A DNA stretch of 6,459 bases, taken from assembly GCA_036273915.1 (NCBI GenBank), contig DASUGR010000037.1:1-6459 (forward strand), given 5' to 3'. Source of the stretch: PLA2 sp036273915 (lineage in GTDB: Bacteria > Planctomycetota > PLA2). Below the pieces are notes generated by a model. The model saw only the letters and a program-made list of their open reading frames with translations, was not told where the DNA came from and did no database searches. Of the stretch, positions 1 through 4,713 are shown one piece after another (position 1 is the first letter of the stretch; each line of letters begins with the position of its first letter). The position numbers and the translations under genes were made by a program.

Positions 1-2
1 AC

Positions 3-659
3 TGGTACGAGAAGGTCCTCGTCGAGGCGGGCGCGAAGTACGCCGTCTTCGACAGCGCCACCGCCCTCGTCGGGGACGACCTCAACGACGGGCTCGTCGC
101 GAGCTCCGTCATGACCTTCCTGTCCCAACTCGGGAAGAAGCACGGCATCGCCCGCTGCCTCGTCCACCACACCCGCAAGGCCTCCACACACGGCGAGAAG
201 GGGTCCTCGGCCGACAAGGCCGCCGGCGCCGCGCAGTGGGTCCGGCTCGCCGATACCGCCGTGCTCGTCGAGAGCGACGGGCCCGGACGCGTCAAGATCG
301 ACCCCTGGAAGATCCGCGACCACGAGCAGGGAAAGCCCTACGTCGCCCGCATCACCGAGAACCTCCACTTCGAGTTCATCGCCGAGATCGGACCCGGCGC
401 CGCACCCGGCAAGCGACGCCCCCCCGGCGAGACCGCCAAAGGCATCGTCGAGCGCCTACACGTCTGCAAGGAGTGGCTCACCGCCAAGGACCTCGCCGAC
501 CTCCTCGATGTCACGCCCAGGGCGATCAACATGGCGATCGGTTCCCGAAGCGTCGCACGCTGGATCGCCGACGGATTCATCGAGGTGCAGGAAGCCAACG
601 GGCCCAACCCGCCGCGCTACCGGTCGACTGGTGCGCTGCCTCCGGAGTTCGTGTCGTGA
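3..659 (+). CDS. RepA-like replicative ATPase/helicase, C-terminal part (5' truncated)
   Basis: The frame is open from base 3, so the gene begins before the window; the ATG at 111 is internal. Visible near the start is a Walker-B-like strand (YAVFDSATAL), then about 35 residues later CLVHHTRK, the sensor-like motif of RecA-fold RepA/AAA_25 ATPases. A stretch with GSSADKAAGAAQWVRLADT follows, matching the family's 'G-S-x-x...D-T' segment. Walker A must lie upstream. After a Pro-rich linker the last 75 or so residues (KGIVERL...LTAKDLADLLDVTPRAINMAI...) look like a winged helix, suggesting DNA binding. Proteins of this type usually act as a phage or plasmid replicative helicase, or load one. 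The stop codon directly abuts a repeat-rich non-coding region that could be its target. The family assignment is fairly sure; the exact role (helicase or loader) is inference. Confidence 0.8.
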   Translation, partial: WYEKVLVEAGAKYAVFDSATALVGDDLNDGLVASSVMTFLSQLGKKHGIARCLVHHTRKASTHGEKGSSADKAAGAAQWVRLADTAVLVESDGPGRVKIDPWKIRDHEQGKPYVARITENLHFEFIAEIGPGAAPGKRRPPGETAKGIVERLHVCKEWLTAKDLADLLDVTPRAINMAIGSRSVARWIADGFIEVQEANGPNPPRYRSTGALPPEFVS

Positions 660-873
660 AAGCGGGAAGCTCGATGCGAGAAGGCTTCCCGCTCAGCTTC
701 CCGCTTGATGTAAGTGCATGTAAGTCAATGCTTTGTGCTTGCGGGAAGGTGCAGCTTCTCGGTTGCTTCCCGCATAAGCACAAGTCAAGCAATGACAAGT
801 ACTTAGAAGCGGGAAGTGTTCTACCCCCTAAAGGGGGTACGTGTGCACGCTTCCCGCTTGCACACACGTACCC
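660..873. repeat. Cluster of seven GCGGGAAG repeats with nested inverted repeats (candidate origin or packaging site)
   Basis: The octamer GCGGGAAG occurs at 662-669, 741-748 and 809-816 on the plus strand. Its complement CTTCCCGC occurs at 685-692, 697-704, 766-773 and 850-857. The copies form inverted repeats: a perfect 12-bp arm pair (660-671 with 695-706), with 684-693 as a competing partner; TTGTGCTTGCGGGAAG (733-748) with 766-783, broken by a 2-nt bulge; and AAGCGGGAAG (807-816) with 850-859. Inside the last pair is a hairpin, TACCCCC/GGGGGTA (822-828/833-839) with loop TAAA. Another perfect 11-bp pair is GGGTACGTGTG (835-845) with 863-873. The stretch is richer in A/T than its flanks. 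It lies between a replication ATPase and terS, so iteron-type origin and terminase recognition site are both reasonable. No T-run supports a terminator. Confidence 0.75.
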
Positions 874-891
874 GTCCGCACAGGTGTCAAG

Positions 892-1509
892 GTGAAGTGC
901 CCCCACTGCGGAAAGGACATCGCATCCAGAGACCTACCCACCCCCATCGAGCGCACCTTCGTCGCCTACTGGCTCACCAACGGCAACAACGGCACCGACG
1001 CCGCCCGCTCCGCCGGCTACAAAGGCAAGACCGACAAGGCACTCGGCGTCACCGCCTCAAGGGTGCTAGCACGGGTTAGGGTCCGCACCCTCATCGACCA
1101 GATGCGCCTGCCCGCACGTGAAGTCGTTCAGCAGACGCTCCGCGAGGTCGCCCTCACGGGCGAGAAAAACGAGCGCGTCGCGTCGGCTCGCGTCCTCGCG
1201 CGCATCGAGGGCATGATCGCGCCGACCCGACACGAGCACGCGCACCTGCACGCGCATCTCGACCTCCCGGCCGCAGGCACGCCCGAGGCCGCGGAGCACG
1301 CCCTGCGCAGCGTTCGTGCGCTCGTGCCCCTTCTGTCGCCTCCGGACAGAGCGCGTCTCCTGCGCGATCTGGGGGCCTCAGGCGAGGTGCCGGCGTTGCC
1401 GCGCGTCCGCGAGGTACACCGCGCGGACGGCGAGAGCGAGCGGGAGCGCACGGGCGAGGCGGAGGGAGGGGGGTCGCTTCCCCGGGGGGTGTCCGATGGG
1501 CCATCCTGA
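892..1509 (+). CDS. terS: Phage terminase small subunit (Terminase_2-like)
   Basis: The small terminase recognises phage DNA at the packaging site and hands it to the large subunit. With GTG at 892 the protein is 205 aa. It opens with a CPHC pair (residues 3-6), perhaps half a zinc site. Residues 22-68 (TFVAYWLTNGN...TDAARSAGYKGK...ASRVLARVRVRTLI) match the HTH of Terminase_2 proteins, in which an 'AAR-AGY' helix pair is diagnostic. Residues 75-105 resemble the following family helices (TLREVALTGEKNERVASARVLARIEGM). A His-rich turn (HEHAHLHAH) and a low-complexity Arg/Glu/Gly tail follow. An in-frame GTG at 841 would add 17 residues but lies inside the inverted repeat, so 892 is preferred; neither has a strong ribosome site. 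Unusually, terL lies 3.2 kb downstream. Confidence 0.8.
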   Translation: MKCPHCGKDIASRDLPTPIERTFVAYWLTNGNNGTDAARSAGYKGKTDKALGVTASRVLARVRVRTLIDQMRLPAREVVQQTLREVALTGEKNERVASARVLARIEGMIAPTRHEHAHLHAHLDLPAAGTPEAAEHALRSVRALVPLLSPPDRARLLRDLGASGEVPALPRVREVHRADGESERERTGEAEGGGSLPRGVSDGPS

Positions 1510-1528
1510 CCACCTCCGTCCGCGAGCC

Positions 1529-1573
1529 GTTTTTTTAGTGAAATAGATTCCTATGAGCGTAGTATTTATCAGC
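1529..1573 (+). promoter_or_regulatory. AT-rich leader with a possible -10 box; leaderless start likely
   Basis: An abrupt A/T-rich patch, including seven T at 1530-1536, interrupts very GC-rich sequence just before the HTH gene. TAGTAT at 1560-1565 fits a TANNNT -10 element with 8 nt between it and the ATG at 1574, so transcription could begin at the start codon and give a leaderless mRNA. That would explain why no Shine-Dalgarno sequence is visible. No convincing -35 element is seen. The patch could also be a recombination or operator site for the HTH/recombinase pair. All of this is inferred from sequence alone. Confidence 0.35.
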
Positions 1574-1756
1574 ATGGCGCTACTGACGACGGCTGAGGTC
1601 GCGGAGAGGCTCGGGGTGAGCATGAGGCGGGTGCTTCAGCTCGCGTCGGGCCGCGGCGTTGAGCCCGCGCGGCTGGTTGGTCGTGCGGCGCTGTGGGAAT
1701 CGAAGGACGTGCGGAAGCTGAAGCCGAAGCGCGTCGGGAGGCCGAAGGGGTCATGA
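1574..1756 (+). CDS. Small MerR/excisionase-like HTH protein with AT-hook-like tail
   Basis: The 60-aa protein has a helix-turn-helix at residues 5-22 (TTAEVAERLGVSMRRVLQL). A wing-like stretch (ARLVGRAALWESKDVRKL, 32-49) follows, typical of MerR/excisionase-fold proteins. The C-terminus, KPKRVGRPKGS, resembles an AT-hook (core GRP flanked by basic residues), which binds the minor groove of AT-rich DNA. An in-frame ATG at 1553 would add seven residues (MSVVFIS); 1574 is chosen because the HTH fold begins right after it and the possible -10 box is better placed. Its stop overlaps the recombinase start (ATGA), so the two are probably translated together. Likely roles are recombination directionality factor, accessory DNA-binding subunit or autoregulator. 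Pairing a MerR-like HTH with a serine recombinase recalls IS607 transposases, where both are one chain; that parallel is inference. Confidence 0.7.
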   Translation: MALLTTAEVAERLGVSMRRVLQLASGRGVEPARLVGRAALWESKDVRKLKPKRVGRPKGS

Positions 1757-2433
1757 AGGTTGTCGGGTACGTCCGGGTGAGCACGACGGAGCAGGCGGAG
1801 GATGGCGCGAGCCTTGCGGCGCAGGAGGAGGGGATCCGTAGGTACTGCGACCTGCACGGGTATGAGCTCGTGCGGGTGGAGCGCGACGAGGGCGTGAGCG
1901 CGAAGAGCCTCGACCGGCCGGGGTGGCGCCGCGTGGAACGGTGGCTTCGCCGCGGTCGCGGGGTTGTGGTGACGAAGCTCGACCGCGCGTCACGGTGCCT
2001 GGAGGACGTGATTGGTCTCGTGAAGGACGGCGCGGCGCGGGGGTGGTATCTGCACTCGGTGCAGGAGCGCCTGGACACGTCGACTGCGATGGGCGAGTTC
2101 TTCGTGCACATGCTGGCGGCGATCGCGCAGCTGGAGCGGAAGCGGACGGGGGAGCGAGTGCGGGAGACGATGGCGGCGCTGAGGAGGAGGGGCGCGAAGT
2201 TGTCGAGCGCGCGTCCGTACGGGTGGCGGATCGACGGGAAGGTGCTTGTGGAGGACGCGGAGGAGCAGCGTGTGCGGGGGCTGATCCTGTCGATGGCGGA
2301 GCGCGGGCCGACGGCGATCGCTTCGGAGTTGAACGCGATGGGGGAGAGGCGGGAGTCGGGGGCGTGGACGAAGCAGGCGGTGTCGCGGGTGTTGCGGCGC
2401 GCGCGGCTTCTTTCCGGGAGGGTCGCGTCGTGA
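1753..2433 (+). CDS. Serine recombinase (resolvase/invertase family)
   Basis: This 226-aa protein would cut and rejoin DNA through a serine-DNA linkage. The N-terminal catalytic domain is intact: GYVRVSTTEQ gives Tyr6, Arg8 and nucleophile Ser10; KLDRASR supplies Asp77, Arg78 and Arg81; the long E-helix with AAIAQLERKRTGERVRETM spans about 115-140. The C-terminal part (RPYGWRIDG, GPTAIASELNAMG, WTKQAVSRVLRR) looks like a shortened Recombinase domain with an HTH. The protein is therefore much smaller than large serine integrases (usually above 400 aa) and only slightly longer than resolvases. The ATG at 1753 overlaps the HTH gene's stop and follows GGGAGG (1736-1741) and AAGGGG (1745-1750). 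Its final codons contain the ribosome site of the next gene. It could be an integrase-like enzyme, a resolvase or an invertase. Part of its coding sequence is duplicated at 3217-3244. Confidence 0.88.
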   Translation: MKVVGYVRVSTTEQAEDGASLAAQEEGIRRYCDLHGYELVRVERDEGVSAKSLDRPGWRRVERWLRRGRGVVVTKLDRASRCLEDVIGLVKDGAARGWYLHSVQERLDTSTAMGEFFVHMLAAIAQLERKRTGERVRETMAALRRRGAKLSSARPYGWRIDGKVLVEDAEEQRVRGLILSMAERGPTAIASELNAMGERRESGAWTKQAVSRVLRRARLLSGRVAS

Positions 2434-2816
2434 AGGAGCCCGAGGTCTACACGGTCGAGACGGAGTTTGGGTACATGGTGCAGGTCGGTCCGGACCGCCG
2501 TCCGTGCGTCGTCGAGCTCCACGCGGGCGGCGCGCTGCGGTTGGTGGCCGCGACGATGCGGGTCCCGCGGTTCCTGCGTGAGGTGTGGCAGCGGGACCGT
2601 CACGGGCTTCGGAGCGAGTTCATGTCGTGGCGCGTCGTCGTCTGGCGCGCGCGCTCCGAGGGCGTCGCGCACGCGGAGAAGGCGCGGCGGATCGAGGCGC
2701 TGCGGTGGGGCGTGGGGACGCTCCGGAACGCGGAGAAGCCGGACGTGCTGAGGGGCCACGCGGCGTACCTGCTCCGGACGGAGCGGGATCGTCGTGCGGC
2801 GCGGAGGGCGTCGTGA
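2430..2816 (+). CDS. Hypothetical basic protein, 128 aa
   Basis: I do not recognise this family. GTG at 2430 overlaps the recombinase stop (GTGA) and follows GGGAGGG at 2416-2422 with a 7-nt spacer, which fixes the start. The N-terminal half looks like beta strands (VYTVETEFGYMVQVG, CVVELHAGGALRLVAATM). The C-terminal half is helical and Arg-rich (AHAEKARRIEALRWGVGTLRN, LRTERDRRAARRAS), consistent with nucleic-acid or protein binding. No signal peptide or membrane segment is visible. Coupling to the recombinase suggests co-expression, but not a specific function. Confidence 0.7.
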   Translation: MKEPEVYTVETEFGYMVQVGPDRRPCVVELHAGGALRLVAATMRVPRFLREVWQRDRHGLRSEFMSWRVVVWRARSEGVAHAEKARRIEALRWGVGTLRNAEKPDVLRGHAAYLLRTERDRRAARRAS

Positions 2817-3190
2817 GCACGTACTATTACGCGGTCTGCGCGAAGTGCGGCGAGTACACGATGCTGGCGCGGCGTGGTCCGGCCGGCGAGCGGTTCGAGG
2901 AGGACGCGCCTGGGCTCGCGGCGAGGTTCATCGTGAAGCACCATGACCACGGGCTCGCGATCCGCGACGAGCACGCCGAGGAGATCGAGCGCGGGGGCTT
3001 GTGGCGGCGTGTTACGGGCGGCGGGCTCATTCGCGTCGAGTGCTGCAAGTGCGGCGCGGGTCTCGTTGTCGTGGCGCATGACGGTGTGTTCCCGACCGAC
3101 CTGTTCCGTGCGAACGGCGATGCTGTCGAATGTTCGCGCTGCGGCGCGAACGACTGGCGCGCGGCCACTCAGCGCCGCGGTCCGTCCTGA
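2813..3190 (+). CDS. Zinc-ribbon-like small phage protein, 125 aa
   Basis: GTG at 2813 overlaps the previous stop (GTGA) with GGAGGG at 2803-2808 as ribosome site. Three CxxC pairs are visible: Cys9/Cys12 (VCAKCGEY), Cys77/Cys80 (ECCKCG, with an extra Cys78) and Cys107/Cys110 (ECSRCG). The last two pairs, 26 residues apart, fit a four-Cys zinc ribbon. The first pair could form a second site with the His cluster FIVKHHDHGL (His43, 44, 46). The protein is thus probably two zinc-binding modules. Zinc ribbons in small phage proteins commonly bind nucleic acids or protein partners, but nothing identifies the partner here. There are no catalytic motifs, membrane segments or signal peptide. Confidence 0.75.
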   Translation: MSTYYYAVCAKCGEYTMLARRGPAGERFEEDAPGLAARFIVKHHDHGLAIRDEHAEEIERGGLWRRVTGGGLIRVECCKCGAGLVVVAHDGVFPTDLFRANGDAVECSRCGANDWRAATQRRGPS

Positions 3191-3192
3191 CG

Positions 3193-3212
3193 CCAGCTCC
3201 ACTCCTGGAACG
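3193..3212 (+). repeat. 20-bp direct repeat, copy 1
   Basis: This copy is exact with 3714-3733 and 521 bp away in the same orientation. It lies just after the stop of the zinc-ribbon gene. Together the copies bracket the two small Cys-rich genes. CCAG and CTGG at 3193-3196 and 3205-3208 give it a short internal dyad. Confidence 0.85.
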
Positions 3213-3280
3213 GGATGACGGGGGAGCGAGTGCGGGAGACGATGAGGCGGGAGCGGTTGTTGTCGGGGAGGGCATCATGA
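3193..3280 (+). pseudogene. Mosaic relic: tail of the reverse-strand gene fused to a recombinase fragment
   Basis: Bases 3193-3212 are identical to 3714-3733, the end of the reverse-strand gene; read on the minus strand both encode FQEWSWRQ. Bases 3217-3244 are identical over 28 nt to recombinase coding sequence 2145-2172. A short ORF from ATG 3215 to TGA 3280 (21 aa, MTGERVRETMRRERLLSGRAS) joins recombinase residues TGERVRETM to a tail resembling its C-terminus (RRARLLSGRVAS). About 240 nt between those parts are absent. The tail segment differs at many synonymous positions, so a diverged recombinase copy is a possible source. The mini-ORF's stop overlaps the next start (ATGA), so it may still be translated as a coupling leader. 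Seen directly: the repeats. Inferred: the rearrangement. Confidence 0.6.
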
Positions 3281-3495
3281 AGCGAAGAGTCGAGAACGAG
3301 GCTGACGCTCGCGAGGCGGTCCGCGCGGTGAGCGACTGGCTCGACCGGGAGATCGAGGCGAACCCTCCCAAGCCGAAGCCCGGTAGCGTCGTCCGTGAGG
3401 GGGCGCACGCCGGTCTGGCGCGCGAGTTTTCGCTCGAGCTGCTCGATTCCGCGCGATGCGATGGTCTTTGTGGTTGTCCCTTGTGCCAAGGGTAG
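3277..3495 (+). CDS. Small Cys-rich protein, 72 aa
   Basis: ATG at 3277 follows GGAGGG (3267-3272, 4-nt spacer) and overlaps the stop of the 21-aa mini-ORF. Residues 7-28 form a charged helix (NEADAREAVRAVSDWLDREIEA). A Pro/Lys linker (NPPKPKPG) follows, then a second helix. The C-terminus packs four cysteines into ten residues, CDGLCGCPLC (61, 65, 67, 70), which is a plausible metal-binding knuckle. I do not recognise the family. It lies between the two 20-bp direct repeats with the next gene, and its stop codon TAG sits inside that gene's ribosome site, so the two are probably co-translated. Confidence 0.7.
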   Translation: MKRRVENEADAREAVRAVSDWLDREIEANPPKPKPGSVVREGAHAGLAREFSLELLDSARCDGLCGCPLCQG

Positions 3496-3504
3496 GAGGG
3501 CGTC

Positions 3505-3705
3505 GTGAGAGTCCGGTGCGCGATCTCGACGGGTACCGAAGAGAACGACAATGGCATCGATGTCGAATGCACGTACGCGGAGTGCGGCGAGTGCGGGCAC
3601 ACCACGATGAGCTTCGGGACGTCAGAGGCGAGCGTGAAGCGGTGTCTCGTGCTCCTGCGCGAGGAGTGCCCCGAGGGCGCCGACAACTTCTACGTCGAGG
3701 ACTAG
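3505..3705 (+). CDS. Small zinc-finger-like protein, 66 aa
   Basis: The GTG at 3505 is supported by a strong ribosome site, AGGAGGG (3494-3500), four bases upstream. The protein has CTYAECGECGHTT (Cys22, 27, 30, His32), then a Ser/Val/Arg helix (SEASVKRCLVLLREECP) and an acidic end, NFYVED. The pattern 'C-x4-C-x2-C-G-H ... S-x-K-R ... L-x-x-x-CP-x-G-x-x-NFY' is like small uncharacterised proteins seen in phages and bacteria; this is from memory, not a search. A zinc-stabilised fold is likely and the function unknown. Its TAG stop lies in a CTAG palindrome shared with the convergent gene on the other strand. Confidence 0.72.
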   Translation: MRVRCAISTGTEENDNGIDVECTYAECGECGHTTMSFGTSEASVKRCLVLLREECPEGADNFYVED

Positions 3706-4190
3706 GGCTGCCTCCAGCTCCACTCCTGGAACGTCCACCCCGACCCCGGCGGGGGGATGACGGGAGCGAGCTCGAGCGCGAGGACCTCGGCCTCCTCGAG
3801 ATCGGGCGCGGACGCGACGCGCTCGGCCCACCGGACGCGTCGGCCGCGGCGGGGGTTGCCTCCGCGGTAGAGGGTCCAGAAGGACTCGGCCTTCGAGCCC
3901 CCCCACTGCGTGCGCACGGCGTGGAAGACGGCGCGCGTGTCGGGGAAGGCGCGGACCTGGGCGTTGACGCGGAAGCGCACGATGTCCTTGGAGATCTCGA
4001 CGACCTCGCACTGTCCCCAGCGTTCGACATCCCTCCCGAAGCGCGCGACGAGCGCCTCGTTCCATCTGGCGATGAGGGTGTCGGGGTGTCCGTTGGCGTC
4101 GCGGCGCGACGGCGGGACGGGTCGGGCGTAGTCGGCGCGGTGCCGCTTCTTCGGGGCGCCGTTCTTAGTGGGAAGCGCGAGCGAGAGCAC
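3702..4190 (-). CDS. Hypothetical protein on the reverse strand, 162 aa
   Basis: The start is GTG at 4190 (minus strand), preceded by GAAGGAG (4204-4198) with a 7-nt spacer, a clear ribosome site; the longer frame from TTG 4301 lacks one. The N-terminus is basic (KNGAPKKRHRADYARPVPPSRRD). A central alpha/beta region follows (TLIARWNEALVARFGRDVERWGQCEVVEISKDIVRFRVNAQVRAF), then an acidic helix (SAPDLEEAEVLALELAPVI) and a Trp-rich end (GWTFQEWSWRQP). I do not recognise the family. It is the only convincing reverse-strand gene here. It ends four bases into the plus-strand gene (shared CTAG) and diverges from the peptidase gene. Lone reverse genes in a packaging region are often separately controlled accessory genes (inference). 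Part of its tail recurs at 3193. Confidence 0.7.
   Translation of the reverse strand: MLSLALPTKNGAPKKRHRADYARPVPPSRRDANGHPDTLIARWNEALVARFGRDVERWGQCEVVEISKDIVRFRVNAQVRAFPDTRAVFHAVRTQWGGSKAESFWTLYRGGNPRRGRRVRWAERVASAPDLEEAEVLALELAPVIPPPGSGWTFQEWSWRQP
3714..3733 (+). repeat. 20-bp direct repeat, copy 2
   Basis: This copy is exact with 3193-3212. It lies within the last codons of the reverse-strand gene, encoding FQEWSWR on the minus strand. To its right a related block (GGATGACGGGAGCGAG, 3755-3770) also has a counterpart next to copy 1 (3213-3230). Between them this copy has 21 extra bases, seven codons, absent at copy 1. Confidence 0.85.
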
Positions 4191-4314
4191 GTAGAATCTC
4201 CTTCGGGTGCTCTCGCCCGCCGGCCGCTGGGGGATCGGGTTTGACGGTTCGGTCCCCCGCGGCGACTTCCCGGACGCTACCGTAGGTCGGGGACCGTGCA
4301 AGTGTCTCGGGCGG
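4191..4314. promoter_or_regulatory. Divergent intergenic region with a GC-rich dyad
   Basis: This 124-bp gap separates the reverse-strand gene from the peptidase and should hold promoters for both. It contains the minus-strand ribosome site at 4198-4204. A strong dyad has arms GGGGGATCGG (4229-4238) and 4249-4258, with eight Watson-Crick and two G-T pairs around a 10-nt loop. The dyad could be an operator or an RNA hairpin. TTGACG at 4241-4246 lies in its loop but has no -10 box at normal spacing, so I call no promoter. Confidence 0.4.
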
Positions 4315-4713
4315 ATGGCGTCTCTTGCGATCGTCCGCCAGCGCGCCGGCTGGGATTGTGGGGTCGCGTGCCTCGCGACCGTCGCGGGCCGGAGCTATGA
4401 GGACGTCGCTTCGCTCTTCGACGTCGAGAAGATCTCCGCCGGCGGCATCGGGGGCCTGACGCACTACTCGATCCTCGAGGGGCTGCGGCACCTCGGCCTC
4501 ATCGGGGACCTAATCTTCCAGGTCGACCAGATGCGGTGGTTGCAGCGGGTTCCGTGGCCGCCCGATCCCATGCCGAAGCTCGCAATCGTGTGCATGGCGA
4601 TCAACCGCCGCGCGCACTACGTCGTCTGGGATGACGGTGCGGTCCTCTGCCCCGCCGGCGTCGTGCACGAGCTGCGCGACGTGCAGAACATCGTCGAGGT
4701 CCTGCGCCGATGA
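4315..4713 (+). CDS. C39-like papain-fold cysteine peptidase (or inactive relative), 132 aa
   Basis: Residues 6-20, IVRQRAGWDCGVACL, match the active-site segment of C39/papain-like peptidases: Gln9 for the oxyanion hole, then DCG-x-AC with nucleophile Cys15. His101 in AHYVVWDDGAVLCPAG is placed like the catalytic His. In C39 enzymes a 'DP' follows the next strand and supplies the Asp; here it reads CP (Cys112-Pro113), so the triad may use Asp106/Asp107 or be incomplete. No signal peptide or membrane segment is visible, so it probably acts in the cytoplasm or the virion. ATG 4315 has only a weak ribosome site, but it starts directly at the fold and no better start is seen. Its stop overlaps the terL start (ATGA). 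A role in head maturation or in cleaving a host protein is possible but unproven. Confidence 0.7.
   Translation: MASLAIVRQRAGWDCGVACLATVAGRSYEDVASLFDVEKISAGGIGGLTHYSILEGLRHLGLIGDLIFQVDQMRWLQRVPWPPDPMPKLAIVCMAINRRAHYVVWDDGAVLCPAGVVHELRDVQNIVEVLRR

Noticed and set aside
660..706. Terminator for the ATPase gene
   Set aside because: The 12-bp inverted repeat directly after the stop has a 23-nt loop and no T-run, and its arms are members of a larger repeat family.
660..873. CRISPR array
   Set aside because: Repeats are only 8-12 bp, in both orientations and irregularly spaced, with no spacer-repeat periodicity.
236..895. 219-codon plus-strand ORF crossing the repeat cluster
   Set aside because: Its first part is an Arg-rich shadow of the ATPase frame and the rest merely reads through the repeats. 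Nothing suggests a protein.
1529..1536. T-run after terS as an intrinsic terminator
   Set aside because: No stable GC stem directly precedes the T-run; the nearby GATGG/CCATC dyad has a 1-nt loop and lies too far upstream.
1316..1546. Plus-strand ORF with CPFC and CRRC pairs inside the terS 3' end
   Set aside because: It overlaps terS in another frame, lacks a ribosome site and is Arg/Ala-rich; the Cys pairs are probably chance.
1551..1562. CTATGAGCGTAG as a recombinase crossover site
   Set aside because: The near-palindrome (five pairs, one G-T, around AG) does not extend outward, so it is too short to call.
1569..2759. 396-codon reverse ORF over the recombinase
   Set aside because: The translation is Arg/Ser/Pro-rich without motifs, and the plus strand carries an intact catalytic recombinase with good ribosome sites.
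4241..4246. TTGACG as the -35 box for the peptidase-terL operon
   Set aside because: No -10-like hexamer lies 16-19 bp downstream.
4191..4301. N-terminal extension of the reverse-strand gene to TTG 4301
   Set aside because: It lacks a ribosome site, whereas GTG 4190 has GAAGGAG with a 7-nt spacer.
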